Below are positions 34,822-43,888 of a stretch of DNA of 64,000 nucleotides, piece by piece. The notes below the pieces were generated by a model. The model ran no database searches, had not been told where the DNA came from, and saw only the letters and a program-made list of their open reading frames with translations. Source of the DNA: Actinoplanes italicus. GTDB lineage: Bacteria; Actinomycetota; Actinomycetes; Mycobacteriales; Micromonosporaceae. The stretch is taken from NCBI RefSeq assembly GCF_003001815.1, contig NZ_PVMZ01000003.1, positions 1 to 64,000 on the forward strand, given 5' to 3'. The first letter of the stretch is position 1, and each line of letters starts with the position of its first letter. The translations under genes were made by a program, and so were the position numbers.

Positions 34822-37317
34822 ATGCCGACCCTGACCCGCTCCGAGGCCGTCGAACGAGCATCCCTCGTCGATGTCGAGGACTACCATGTCGACCTGGATC
34901 TGACCGGTTCCGGTGACACCTTCCGCGCTCGCACGCTGGTGCGGTTCCGCGCCCGGACCGGAGCCGCGACCTTCCTCGATTTCGATCCGGTCGAGGTCGT
35001 CTCGATGACGCTGAACGGCGCCGCCCTGCCGCCCGAGGCCTCGACCGGTGGCCGCCTGGAGCTGACCGGCCTGGCCGAGGCGAACGAGCTGGTCGTCGAC
35101 GCCCACATGCGCTACTCGAACGACGGCGAGGGTCTGCACCGCTACACCGATCCGGCGGACGGACACACGTACCTCTACCAGCACCTGTTCATCAACAACG
35201 CGGGCCGGGTGCTGCCCAGTTTCGACCAGCCCGACATGAAGGCCGTCTTCCGGGTCAGCGTCACCGCGCCCGAGCAGTGGCTCGTCGCCACCAACGGCGC
35301 GCTCGTCTCGCGCGACGGCGGCCGGTGGGAGTTCGCGCCCACCAAGCGGATCTCGACGTACCTGGCCAGCATGATCGCCGGGCCGTACCACGTGGTCACC
35401 GCCGAGCACGACGGCATCCCACTGGCGCTGTACGCCCGCGCCGCGCTCGCCGAGCACCTGGACGCGCAGTCCGCCGAGCTGTTCGAGCTGACCCGGCAGT
35501 CGCTGGACCGGTTCCACGAGATGTTCCGCATCCGGTACCCCTTCGGGCACTACCAGCAGGCGTTCGCGCCCGAGTTCAACTTCGGCGCCATGGAGTATCC
35601 GGGCCTCGTCGTGTTCCGGGACGAGATGATCCCGCGCTCGGCGGTCACCGACAGCGACCGGGAGCGCCGGGCCAACGTCATCGCTCACGAGATGGCGCAC
35701 ATGTGGTTCGGCGACCTGGTCACCATGGCCTGGTGGGACGACCTGTGGCTGAACGAGTCGTTCGCTGAGTACCTGGGATCCCGGGTGACCGCCGAGGCCA
35801 CCCGGTTCACCGACGCCTGGACCACGTTCGCGATGCAGCGCAAGGCGTGGGGCCTGCGTGCCGACCAGCGGCCGTCGACCCACCCGGTCGCACCGGCGCG
35901 CGTCGGTGACACCGAGGAGGCCCTCCTCAACTTCGACGGGATCTCGTACGCCAAGGGCGCCGCTGTCCTCAAGCAGCTCGTCGCCTGGCTCGGCGACGAC
36001 GCGTTCCTGGCCGGGCTCAACGCGCACTTCGAGGCACACGCCTACGGCAACGCCACCCTGGCCGACCTGCTCGGCACGCTCTCCAAGGCGAGCGGCCGCG
36101 ATCTGTCCGGCTGGGCCGAGCTGTGGCTGCGACAGGCCCAGGTCAACACGCTGCGCACCGAGGTCACCCGGGACGGCGCGAACTACGCCGAGGTGGCAGT
36201 GCTGCAGACCGCCCCGGCGGAGCACCCGACCCTGCGGCCGCACCGGATCGGCGTCGGCCTCTATGACCGGGCGGCGGACGGCAGCGTGGTGCTGCGGGAA
36301 CGCCTCGACGTGGAGCTGGAGGCGGTCGGGCGTACGGTGCTGACCGAGCTCGCCGGGAAGCCGGCCGCGGACCTGCTGCTGTTGAACGACGGCGATCTGA
36401 CGTACGCCAAGATCCGCCTCGATGACGACTCGGCCGCCGCCGTTCCGCTGCTGCTGCCCCGCCTGGACGACTCGCTGGCCCGTGCGGTGATCTGGGCGGC
36501 CACCCTGGACGCCGTGGTCGACGGCGAACGTCCGGTCGCCGAGCTGGTCACCCTCGTCCTGGCCGCCCTGCCGGTGGAGAGCGAGACAGCGGTCGTCGAG
36601 GACGTGCTGCGCGCCACCCGCGGTCTCGTCGACCGTTACGCCGGCCCGGAGTCCCGCCCGGCAGCGCTCGAGCTGCTCGCGCAGGCCGCCGACCGGCTGC
36701 TCGCCGCCGTCCCGCCGGGCGACTCGCGTCAGCTGGCCGCGGCCCGTGGCCTGATCGGCGCGACCATCGACACGGCCCGGCTGCGCGGCTGGCTGGCCGG
36801 CGAGAACGTGCCGGACGGCCTGGCCGTCGACGCCGACCTGCGCTGGCTGATCCTGTACCGGCTGGCCGTTCTCGGCGTCGCCGACGCGGCTGAGATCGAC
36901 GCCGCGCGGGAACGCGACCGCAGCGCCTCCGGCGAGCAGTGGGCCGCCGTGTGCCACGCCGCCCGCCCGGACGCGGCGGCCAAGGAGGCGGCCTGGAACG
37001 CGATCGTCGGCGACGCGTCGCTCTCCAACCGTCTCGCCGAGCGGACCGCGAGCGGCTTCTGGCAGCCCGAGCAGCTGGCACTGCTGGAGCCGTACGTCGA
37101 CCGGTACTTCGCCGAGATGCCGGACATGCTGCGGATCCGCAGCGGGATGAGCGCCGAGCACATCGCGTCAGTGGCGTACCCGTCGGTGGCCGTCTCGGAG
37201 CGGACCCGGCAGCTGGCCGCCGCCCTGATCGACACCCCCGGACTCAACCAGACGCTGCGTCGCGTGGTGCAGGACTCCGACGACGACATGCGCCGGGCGC
37301 TGGTCGCTCGCGGGTGA
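34822..37317 (+). CDS. pepN: Aminopeptidase N (M1 zinc metallopeptidase)
   Basis: PepN removes N-terminal residues from peptides in the cytoplasm. The 831-residue product has the M1 exopeptidase motif GAMEYPG near 254, the zinc site HEMAHMWFGDLV with a distal Glu in WLNESFAEYLG (near 288-315), and the long helical C-terminal ERAP1-like domain. No signal peptide is seen. The frame is open from 34741; ATG 34822 (or 34810) is chosen because the conserved sequence begins PTLTRSEAVERASLV, and CATGAT lies seven bases before 34822. It diverges from the trpS leader. Confidence 0.95.
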   Translation: MPTLTRSEAVERASLVDVEDYHVDLDLTGSGDTFRARTLVRFRARTGAATFLDFDPVEVVSMTLNGAALPPEASTGGRLELTGLAEANELVVDAHMRYSNDGEGLHRYTDPADGHTYLYQHLFINNAGRVLPSFDQPDMKAVFRVSVTAPEQWLVATNGALVSRDGGRWEFAPTKRISTYLASMIAGPYHVVTAEHDGIPLALYARAALAEHLDAQSAELFELTRQSLDRFHEMFRIRYPFGHYQQAFAPEFNFGAMEYPGLVVFRDEMIPRSAVTDSDRERRANVIAHEMAHMWFGDLVTMAWWDDLWLNESFAEYLGSRVTAEATRFTDAWTTFAMQRKAWGLRADQRPSTHPVAPARVGDTEEALLNFDGISYAKGAAVLKQLVAWLGDDAFLAGLNAHFEAHAYGNATLADLLGTLSKASGRDLSGWAELWLRQAQVNTLRTEVTRDGANYAEVAVLQTAPAEHPTLRPHRIGVGLYDRAADGSVVLRERLDVELEAVGRTVLTELAGKPAADLLLLNDGDLTYAKIRLDDDSAAAVPLLLPRLDDSLARAVIWAATLDAVVDGERPVAELVTLVLAALPVESETAVVEDVLRATRGLVDRYAGPESRPAALELLAQAADRLLAAVPPGDSRQLAAARGLIGATIDTARLRGWLAGENVPDGLAVDADLRWLILYRLAVLGVADAAEIDAARERDRSASGEQWAAVCHAARPDAAAKEAAWNAIVGDASLSNRLAERTASGFWQPEQLALLEPYVDRYFAEMPDMLRIRSGMSAEHIASVAYPSVAVSERTRQLAAALIDTPGLNQTLRRVVQDSDDDMRRALVARG

Positions 37318-37332
37318 CCGGATTCCCGGTCT

Positions 37333-37381
37333 CCACCCCCGTGACCTCGCGGTACTCGTAGCCTTGAGGCTACGGGGGTGG
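37333..37381 (+). promoter_or_regulatory. Hairpin covering the ribosome-site region of the hybrid kinase gene
   Basis: CGTAGCC-TTGA-GGCTACG (37357-37374) is a compact stem-loop, and CCACCCCC (37333-37340) can pair with GGGGGTGG (37374-37381) just before the GTG at 37386. The G-rich arm is the only candidate ribosome site. It may also act as terminator of pepN. Confidence 0.4.
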
Positions 37382-37385
37382 ATGC

Positions 37386-38888
37386 GTGGAGTGGTCCGAG
37401 GAGCTGTCCGGCGGTCTGCTGCAGGCCGCACCGGACGCGATCCTGGTCCTGGCCGGGGGCCGGATCGTGCTGGCCAACGACCGGGCCGGGCAGATGTACG
37501 GCTGGCCCACCGACGAACTCGTCGGCCAGTCCGTCGAGGTCCTGCTCACCGACGAGTCCCGGGCCCTCTTCCCGGAACGGCAGCGCCTGGTCGAGGAGGG
37601 CGTGGCCGGGGCGGTCGGCCGGATCGTGACCACCACGCGCCGGCGGGACGGCACCGAGTTCCCGGTCGAGTCGTCCACCGCGCTCATCGACACCCCGCAG
37701 GGACGGCTCGCCGTCGCGGTGGTGCGGGACATCTCCGAGCGCCTGCGCGCCGAACAGGAGCAGGAACGGCTGCGCGCCGAGGCTCACACGCACCGCAGCC
37801 AGCGTCTGGAGAGCCTGGGACAGCTGGCCGGCGGCATCGCGCACGACTTCAACAACATGCTCGGCGTCATCCTCAACTACGCCAACTTCGTGATCGAGGA
37901 GGCGGAGTCGGACGAGCCGGACGCCGCGATGATCGCCTCGGACGCCCGGCAGGTGATCCGGGCCGGCAACCGCGGCACCGAACTCACCCATCAGCTGCTC
38001 GCCTTCGCCCGCCGCGAGGTGGTCCGCCCCCAGCCGGTCGACCTGAACGCGCTGATCACCAACGTCCAGGAGCTGCTGCGGCGAACCGTCGGCGAGCACA
38101 TCGGCCTGATCTTCCGGCCCGGCCCGGATCTGCCGACGGTCACCTGCGACCCGAGCCAGATCGAGCAGATGCTGGTCAACCTGGCACTGAACGCCCGCGA
38201 CGCGATGCCGTCCGGCGGCCAGCTGGTGATCGATACCGGACTGCTGGACACCCAGGTGCGGCTACGGGTCTGCGACTCCGGCCGGGGGATGACCGACGAC
38301 GTGGCCGAGCGGGCCTTCGAGCCGTTCTACACCACCAAGGGCAGCGGCGAGGGCACCGGACTGGGCCTGGCGACCGTCTACGGCATCGTCACGCAGGCCG
38401 GTGGCGAGGTGACGCTGACCAGCGAGGTCGGGCTGGGTACCACGATCACCGTGCTGCTGCCGGCCGGCGTCGCGCCACCGCACACCGAGGCCGCCGACCG
38501 GCCCTCCGAGACCGGGGGGAACGGGGAGACACTGCTGGTCGCGGAGGACGAGGACGCGCTGCGGGACGTGGCCGGGCGGATCCTCACCGGCGCCGGATAC
38601 CGGGTGCTGCTGGCCGACGGCGGCGCCCAGGCACTCGAGCTGGCCGCCCGGCACGACGGCGAGATCGACCTGCTGGTCAGTGACGTGGTGATGCCCGGGA
38701 TGCTGGGCAAGGAGCTGGCCGAGCGGCTGGTCGTGGCCCGGCCCGGAACCCGGGTGCTGTACATGTCCGGGTACGCCCAGCCGGTCCTGGCCTCCCAGGG
38801 CACCCTCGAACCCGGTGTGGCGCTGCTGGAGAAGCCGTTCACCGCCGGTGACCTGCTCACTGCCGTTCGCCGCCGACTGGACGGCTGA
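37386..38888 (+). CDS. Hybrid sensor histidine kinase (PAS-HisKA-HATPase-REC)
   Basis: The 500-residue cytoplasmic protein has a PAS domain (about 8-118), a HisKA domain with phospho-acceptor His153 in [11 protein letters not shown], a HATPase domain (N box [15 protein letters not shown] boxes DSGRGM and GTGLGL; about 255-355) and a C-terminal receiver domain (about 383-500) with phospho-acceptor Asp433 in [10 protein letters not shown] and the conserved Lys in EKPFT. There are no membrane helices, so the signal is likely internal (redox, ligand). No separate response regulator or DNA-binding output is adjacent. The HDFNN H box is typical of this hybrid group. Confidence 0.93.
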   Translation: MEWSEELSGGLLQAAPDAILVLAGGRIVLANDRAGQMYGWPTDELVGQSVEVLLTDESRALFPERQRLVEEGVAGAVGRIVTTTRRRDGTEFPVESSTALIDTPQGRLAVAVVRDISERLRAEQEQERLRAEAHTHRSQRLESLGQLAGGIAHDFNNMLGVILNYANFVIEEAESDEPDAAMIASDARQVIRAGNRGTELTHQLLAFARREVVRPQPVDLNALITNVQELLRRTVGEHIGLIFRPGPDLPTVTCDPSQIEQMLVNLALNARDAMPSGGQLVIDTGLLDTQVRLRVCDSGRGMTDDVAERAFEPFYTTKGSGEGTGLGLATVYGIVTQAGGEVTLTSEVGLGTTITVLLPAGVAPPHTEAADRPSETGGNGETLLVAEDEDALRDVAGRILTGAGYRVLLADGGAQALELAARHDGEIDLLVSDVVMPGMLGKELAERLVVARPGTRVLYMSGYAQPVLASQGTLEPGVALLEKPFTAGDLLTAVRRRLDG

Positions 38889-38898
38889 TCCCGGCGGT

Positions 38899-38904
38899 TA
38901 TCCT
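38899..38904 (+). promoter_or_regulatory. Putative -10 box (TATCCT), leaderless nadD start
   Basis: TATCCT is six bases before the ATG at 38911. No Shine-Dalgarno sequence is present. Confidence 0.5.
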
Positions 38905-38910
38905 TCTCGG

Positions 38911-39516
38911 ATGTCCGCACGGCGCGTAGGGATCATGGGTGGCACCTTCGACCCCATCCACCACGGTCACCTGGTCGCCGCGAGCGAGGTCCAGGCACGG
39001 TTCGACCTGGACGAGGTCATGTTCGTGCCGACCGGCCAGCCGTACGAGAAGGGTCGCGTCTCGCCCGCCGAGGACCGCTACCTGATGACCGTCGTGGCGA
39101 CCGCCTCGAACCCGCGCTTCCACGTCAGCCGCGCCGACATCGACCGGGACGGCCCCACCTACACCGTCGACACACTGCGTGACATGCGGGCCGTCTACGG
39201 GCAGTCGGCAGAGCTGTACTTCATCACCGGCGCCGACGCGCTGGCCCGGATCATGTCGTGGAGGGACGCGCTCACCATGCTCGGCCTGGCGCACTTCATC
39301 GGGGTCACCCGGCCGGGGTTCGAGCTGTCGAACGAGCATCTGCCGGCCGACAGCGTGACCCTGGTCGAGGTGCCGGCCATGGCCATCTCCTCCAGCGACT
39401 GCCGTAATCGGGTGGCAGCCGGTCTGCCGGTCTGGTACCTGGTACCGGACGGTGTTGTGCAGTACATCAACAAGCGGGGCCTGTATCGGGACTCGGGTAT
39501 TGCCACGCCGGTGTGA
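38911..39516 (+). CDS. nadD: Nicotinate-nucleotide adenylyltransferase
   Basis: NadD joins ATP and nicotinate mononucleotide in NAD synthesis. The 201-residue product has the nucleotidyltransferase motif [12 protein letters not shown] at residues 10-21, [18 protein letters not shown] and the C-terminal [10 protein letters not shown]. The frame is open further upstream, but ATG 38911 gives the standard N-terminus and follows the TATCCT hexamer. nadD-rsfS-phosphatase is a conserved actinobacterial order, with rsfS 39 bases downstream. Confidence 0.96.
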   Translation: MSARRVGIMGGTFDPIHHGHLVAASEVQARFDLDEVMFVPTGQPYEKGRVSPAEDRYLMTVVATASNPRFHVSRADIDRDGPTYTVDTLRDMRAVYGQSAELYFITGADALARIMSWRDALTMLGLAHFIGVTRPGFELSNEHLPADSVTLVEVPAMAISSSDCRNRVAAGLPVWYLVPDGVVQYINKRGLYRDSGIATPV

Positions 39517-39555
39517 GACGCTTGAAGTCCTGAAACCCGACCGAGGGGACTCCTT

Positions 39556-39951
39556 TTGCCCGTCACCGAACGCGCTCTCGAACTAGCCCTGACGGCCGCA
39601 CAGGCCGCCGCGGACAAGAAGGCGCAGGACATCTCCGTCATCGACGTCGGCGACCAGATCTACATCACCGACGCCTTCGTCATCGCCTCCGGGGCGAACG
39701 AGCGCCAGGTGATCGCGATCGTCGACGCGATCGAGGAGGCGCTGCTCGACCTTCCGGAGAAGGCGAAGCCCGTGCGCCGCGAGGGCGAGCGTCAGGGCCG
39801 CTGGGTGCTGCTCGACTTCGTCGACATCGTGGTGCACGTCCAGCACGTCGAGGAGCGGGAGTTCTACGCCCTCGACCGGCTGTGGAAGGACTGCCCGATC
39901 ATCCCGTTCGTGGACCGCGACCTGGCCGAAGCCGGCGCCGAGGCGCCGTGA
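39556..39951 (+). CDS. rsfS: Ribosomal silencing factor RsfS
   Basis: RsfS (RsfA/DUF143) binds L14 and blocks joining of the ribosomal subunits in starvation. The 131-residue product has the family core (KKAQDISVIDVGDQIYITD, ANERQVIAIVDAIEE, EGERQGRWVLLDFVDIVVHV and the YALDRLW end). The TTG start follows GAGGGG at good spacing. It overlaps the next gene's GTG by four bases. Confidence 0.96.
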   Translation: MPVTERALELALTAAQAAADKKAQDISVIDVGDQIYITDAFVIASGANERQVIAIVDAIEEALLDLPEKAKPVRREGERQGRWVLLDFVDIVVHVQHVEEREFYALDRLWKDCPIIPFVDRDLAEAGAEAP

Positions 39952-40580
39952 CCCGCCTGATCGTCTGGCGGCACGGCAACACCGACTGGAACGCGGGCGC
40001 CCGCGTGCAGGGGCAGACCGACGTGCCGCTCAACGAGCTCGGCCGCCGGCAGGCCGCCGACGCCGCCGAGCTGCTCGTCCGCCTTCGCCCGGCCGCGATC
40101 GTCGCCAGCGACCTGAGCCGGGCCGCCGACACCGCCGCCGCGCTCGCCGGCCGCACCGGGCTCCCGATCAGCACCGACGAGCGCCTCCGGGAACGCTTCT
40201 TCGGCGACTGGCAGGGCCTCACCATGACCGAGGTCGCCGAGACCCGCCCCGAGGAGCACGCCCGCTGGACAGCCGGCGAGGACGTCATCGGTGGCGGCGT
40301 GGAGACCCTCGACGACCTGGGTAAACGGGTCTCCGAGGCGCTTCTGGACGCCGCCCTGCTCGCCCCGCCCGGTGGCGTCGTGGTGGTCGCCACCCACGGT
40401 GCCGCGGCCCGGCAGGGCGTCGGTCACCTGCTCGGCTGGCCGCGCGAGCAGCTGCGGACCCTGCGGGCCCTGCAGAACTGTCACTGGGTGGAGCTCACCC
40501 ATGACGAGGCCCGTGGCTGGCAGATGTCCGCGTACAACGTCGGAGTCTTCGCCGACCGTCCGGTTCCGCCGCCGGTCTGA
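39948..40580 (+). CDS. Histidine phosphatase (phosphoglycerate-mutase family; possible glucosyl-3-phosphoglycerate phosphatase)
   Basis: The 210-residue protein has the RHG phospho-His motif VWRHGNTDWN at the N-terminus, SDLSRAADTA, ERFFGDWQG and the second catalytic His in VVATHGAAAR. In Mycobacterium the gene at this position after rsfS is glucosyl-3-phosphoglycerate phosphatase, part of methylglucose lipopolysaccharide synthesis; the same role here is inferred from position only. GTG 39948 overlaps the rsfS stop by four bases. Its own stop overlaps a possible ATG of the next gene at 40580. Confidence 0.88.
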   Translation: MTRLIVWRHGNTDWNAGARVQGQTDVPLNELGRRQAADAAELLVRLRPAAIVASDLSRAADTAAALAGRTGLPISTDERLRERFFGDWQGLTMTEVAETRPEEHARWTAGEDVIGGGVETLDDLGKRVSEALLDAALLAPPGGVVVVATHGAAARQGVGHLLGWPREQLRTLRALQNCHWVELTHDEARGWQMSAYNVGVFADRPVPPPV

Positions 40581-40615
40581 TGGAACCGTCCGCCCTCAGG
40601 GAACGTCTGAACACC

Positions 40616-40969
40616 ATGCTGATCCGTAAGACCGTCGTCCCCGCCGCGCTGCTTCTGGCGCTCACCGCCGGTTGCGCGAACAACAACACCCCCATCCCCG
40701 CCGGTGACGCCCCTTCGCCGGTCCCGGCGCTGTCCATCGCGCCCGGCGAGACCGTCCTCACCGGCACCGTCACGGCCGGTGTCGAGCCGAAATGCCTGCT
40801 CCTCAAGGACGGCACCGGTGACCATCTGCTGATCGTCGAGGACGAGAAACTCAAGTCCTCGCTCGTGGTCGGCGCCGAGGTCACCGTGACCGGAAAGAGC
40901 GCCGAGGGCATGATGACCACCTGTATGCAGGGGAAGCCGTTCAAGGTCTCCTCGGTGGCAGCCAGCTGA
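40616..40969 (+). CDS. Small lipoprotein with OB-fold-like domain
   Basis: The product from ATG 40616 (117 residues) has a clear lipoprotein signal (MLIRKTVVPAALLLALTAGC, Cys20). The mature part is a short tether and a beta-rich segment (VLTGTVTAGVEPKCLLLKDG, then VVGAEVTVTGK) that looks like a small OB-fold. Two cysteines (KCLL and TTCM) may form a disulfide. The frame is also open from ATG 40580, overlapping the phosphatase stop, but that start would bury the signal peptide. Function unknown. Confidence 0.72.
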   Translation: MLIRKTVVPAALLLALTAGCANNNTPIPAGDAPSPVPALSIAPGETVLTGTVTAGVEPKCLLLKDGTGDHLLIVEDEKLKSSLVVGAEVTVTGKSAEGMMTTCMQGKPFKVSSVAAS

Positions 40970-40986
40970 CACACATCTGAATCAAG

Positions 40987-40992
40987 TACCTT
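40987..40992 (+). promoter_or_regulatory. Putative -10 box (TACCTT), leaderless degV start
   Basis: TACCTT is six bases before the ATG at 40999. No ribosome site is seen. Confidence 0.5.
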
Positions 40993-40998
40993 GCCTGC

Positions 40999-41847
40999 AT
41001 GACCATCGCGGTCGTCACCGACTCCACCGCGTACCTGCCGGCCGAGCTGAACGGCACGTATGACCTGACCATCGTGCCGCTCACCGTCGTGATCAACGGT
41101 TGGGACGGCCTGGAGGGCATCGAGGTCTCGCCGGCCGAGGTGGCCCGCGCGCTCACCGCGCGCCGGGCCGCCGTCAGCACGTCGAGGCCCGCGCCCTCAC
41201 AGTTCGTCTCCGAGTACCGCCGCCTGCTCGACGAGGGCGCCGACGGCGTCGTCTCGGTGCATCTGTCCGCCAAACTCTCCGGCACGTACGAGGCGGCGCA
41301 GCTGGCCGCGGCCGAGGTCGGCCCCCGGGTCCGGGTGGTCGACAGCGGGACCGCCGCGATGGGGCTCGGCTTTCCGGCGCTCGCCGCCGCCGCGTCCGCC
41401 CGCCAGGGCCACGACCTGGAGACGGTCACCCGCGCCGCGACCGAGCACGCGGCCCGCGTCACGACCCTCTTCTATGTCGACACGCTCGAGTTCCTGCGTC
41501 GCGGCGGCCGGATCGGCGCGGCGTCGGCACTCCTCGGCACGGCTCTGTCGGTCAAGCCGATCCTGCACGTCGAGGACGGCGCGGTCGTCGTCCGGGACAG
41601 GGTGCGCACGGCCGGGCGGGCCCTCACCCGGCTCGTCGATCTCGCGGTGGAGGCGGCCGGCGACGGGGAGGCCGACGTCGCGGTCCACCATCTGGGCACT
41701 CCGGATCGGGCGTCGGCGCTGGTCGAAGCCTTGAGCGAGCGGCTCGGCGATCGCCTGCGCGACTGTTACCTCACCGAGGTGGGTGCGGTGGTCGCCGCGC
41801 ATACCGGGCCCGGCTTGGCGGGGGTCGTCGTCCATCAAAGACCCTGA
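40999..41847 (+). CDS. DegV-family fatty-acid-binding protein
   Basis: DegV/FakB proteins bind fatty acids and, in Firmicutes, present them to the kinase FakA. The 282-residue product has the family marks: TDSTAYLPAEL at the N-terminus, ISVSPAEV-like loop (here EVSPAEVARAL), STSRPAPSQF with the lipid-contacting Ser/Thr, HLSAKLSGTYEAA, and ETLEFLRRGGRIGAA-type sequence (VDTLEFLRRGGRIGAASAL). It lies in the nadD-holA block at the place typical for actinobacteria. No FakA-like gene is adjacent. Confidence 0.93.
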   Translation: MTIAVVTDSTAYLPAELNGTYDLTIVPLTVVINGWDGLEGIEVSPAEVARALTARRAAVSTSRPAPSQFVSEYRRLLDEGADGVVSVHLSAKLSGTYEAAQLAAAEVGPRVRVVDSGTAAMGLGFPALAAAASARQGHDLETVTRAATEHAARVTTLFYVDTLEFLRRGGRIGAASALLGTALSVKPILHVEDGAVVVRDRVRTAGRALTRLVDLAVEAAGDGEADVAVHHLGTPDRASALVEALSERLGDRLRDCYLTEVGAVVAAHTGPGLAGVVVHQRP

Positions 41848-42020
41848 TGTCGTACGGGGTACGCGTTCCCGTCGCGGCCGTGGCGCGGGTGTGACCGCGG
41901 TGGGCGCTGCCGGTGACCACCGCATGAGCCCGGCGGCGGCGTCGAGGCCGGGAGTGGGCAGCCACGTCGCTTCGGAGCCCCGGTACTCCTCGTAGCCGTA
42001 CGATAAAAGGCTCTTGAATC

Positions 42021-43052
42021 TCAGACCGGCCAGGCCTTGGCGAGCCAGCGTGCCGGGGAATGCGCCGTGGGTGTGAGGTGCGGGACCACCGCTGACCAGG
42101 GAAGAGTGCGGTCGCCGGCCCGGATCTCGTCGGCCTCGGGCAGGAGCGTGGGTGCGTTCTCGGGCCAGAGGGCGCGGGTCCGCCAGCCCTCCTCGGGGGA
42201 GCCCAGCAGTTCGATCGGAGCGGACTGCACGGATGGGTCCGGCGGCTGCTGAGAGTACTCGTGGACGGCCAGGAGACGCTCGGCCCGGCGGACCGTGTGG
42301 TACAGCGGATGATCGGGCCGGACCGTGTAGGGCACCGTGCAGCCGTTGTCGTCGCTGCGATAGGCCATCGGGGACAGCGGGTGCGGAGACATCACGAAGA
42401 TCGCCTCGGCCTCGGCGAACAGGGCGGCCACGAGCGGGCTGTCGTCGGCGGTCACCAGGAGGGTCCCGCGCTCCGGAACGAAGGCCACCGGGACGCCTCC
42501 TACCTGCCCGGACAGCCGGGCCAGCCAGCCCTGCAGGAGCAGGTGCGAGGTCCAGTAGGAGTTGCCGTCGTCGACGAAGCGGACGATCACCGGACCGTTG
42601 GCCACGCCCTGCAGCACCGCACCGGTGAGGTTGGCCCTGGCGGTGTCGAAGATCCGGTCGGCGCCGACCTTCCAGTCAGCCGCCTGAGCCGGGGTCACAT
42701 AGGTCATGGTGTCCGGTTGATCAATCACCGCAAACTCGGACAGGAAGGGCAGAACCGGGCGGTGCAGCGGTGCGCCCGGCGCGGCGCCGCGGAGCACCGG
42801 CCGTAGCAGGGGCGCGACCTCGGGCCAGCCGGGCGGCAGCCGCAGGAGGCCGGCGATCACCCGGTCGATCGCCTTCCGGCCGGACGGCAGCGCGGCCAGG
42901 CGAAGAATCGTGGGCTCGTCGTCGCCGGGAACGGTGAACCTGATCTCGAACGGTGCCGGGAGGTAGCGCGCGCCCCGGATGCCGGCCCGGCGCAGACACC
43001 GGACCACTCGCCCGGCCAGCCGGGCGCGGGCGATCCTACGCAGCAGGCCCAC
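42021..43052 (-). CDS. Unknown protein, DUF1444-like
   Basis: The 343-residue protein has no signal peptide or membrane helix. Segments such as TMTYVTPAQAADWKV, IVRFVDDGNSYWTSHLLLQGW and VPVAFVPERGTLLVTADDS resemble the DUF1444 family, whose role is unknown. GTG 43052 is chosen: GAGGAA overlaps the stop codon of the upstream methyltransferase gene, spaced 6 bases from the GTG. The frame itself opens at 43106. The overlap suggests the two genes form one operon on the minus strand, inserted into an otherwise plus-strand housekeeping cluster. Confidence 0.7.
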   Translation of the reverse strand: MGLLRRIARARLAGRVVRCLRRAGIRGARYLPAPFEIRFTVPGDDEPTILRLAALPSGRKAIDRVIAGLLRLPPGWPEVAPLLRPVLRGAAPGAPLHRPVLPFLSEFAVIDQPDTMTYVTPAQAADWKVGADRIFDTARANLTGAVLQGVANGPVIVRFVDDGNSYWTSHLLLQGWLARLSGQVGGVPVAFVPERGTLLVTADDSPLVAALFAEAEAIFVMSPHPLSPMAYRSDDNGCTVPYTVRPDHPLYHTVRRAERLLAVHEYSQQPPDPSVQSAPIELLGSPEEGWRTRALWPENAPTLLPEADEIRAGDRTLPWSAVVPHLTPTAHSPARWLAKAWPV

Positions 43053-43062
43053 GGGAGTTCCT

Positions 43063-43830
43063 CTATCGCTGTCGGCGCGCCACGATCGCGCGAGCGTCGA
43101 GATCATCGTCGGTGGCGATGGTGGCCGTCAATCCGTTCTCATCGACGGCCCTCGTCGCCGCCGCGGTCTGTGCCTCGGTGATCTCGGAGATCAGCAGACC
43201 ACCCGGAGCCAGCCAGCGTGCCGCCCCGGCGGCCACGGACCGGAACACCGCGAGACCGTCGTCACCACCGTCGAGCGCCGATCGTGGCTCGTGGTCACGG
43301 GCCTCGGCCGGCAGGAACGGGATGTGGCGGGTCGCCACGTAAGGGACGTTCGCCAGGAGCAGATCGATCCGGCCGCACAACTCGGCGGGCAGCGCGGCGA
43401 AGAGGTCACCGCGGTGCACCCGGCCATGGTCGGCCAGATTTTCCAGGGCGCAGGCCACCGCGACCGGATCCAGGTCGGCGGCGTGCAGCGTGATGCCCGG
43501 AACCCGCTGCCGGACGGCCAGGCCCAAGGCGCCGGAACCGCAGCAGAGGTCCACCACCACGGCGTCCGGGCGGAGTTCGGCGGCACCCAGCCGGACCAGT
43601 AACTCGCTGCGGACCCTTGGGACGAACACCCCGGGACGGAGGCGGATCCGTACGCCGCAGAAGTCGGCATAGCCGACGACCTGTTCCAGCGGCTCGCCCC
43701 CGGCGCGACGGCCGACCATCGCGGTGAGCGTGATGTCATCCCGCGCCGCCGCGATCAGGACATCGGCCTCGTCCTCGGCGAACACGCAGCCCGCGGCCCT
43801 CAGCTGGGCTATCGCCTGGCCTCGTGTCAC
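43063..43830 (-). CDS. PrmC/HemK-related N5-glutamine methyltransferase
   Basis: The 255-residue protein is a Rossmann methyltransferase with the SAM motif VVDLCCGSGALGLAV and, in place of the catalytic NPPY, the sequence ANVPYVATRHIPFLP. NVPY is the usual form in the PrmC-related subfamily of unknown substrate (TIGR03704), so this is probably not the release-factor enzyme itself. GTG 43830 is preferred because AGGGAG lies seven bases before it; the frame is open to 43983, where it would run into the divergent comEA start region. Last part reaches the unknown gene downstream. Confidence 0.85.
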   Translation of the reverse strand: MTRGQAIAQLRAAGCVFAEDEADVLIAAARDDITLTAMVGRRAGGEPLEQVVGYADFCGVRIRLRPGVFVPRVRSELLVRLGAAELRPDAVVVDLCCGSGALGLAVRQRVPGITLHAADLDPVAVACALENLADHGRVHRGDLFAALPAELCGRIDLLLANVPYVATRHIPFLPAEARDHEPRSALDGGDDGLAVFRSVAAGAARWLAPGGLLISEITEAQTAAATRAVDENGLTATIATDDDLDARAIVARRQR

Positions 43831-43888
43831 CTGTCGCTCCCTGTCCACACTGGCGAGTTGTCCACAGGGCCGCGAGCGGGGAAGCGGG

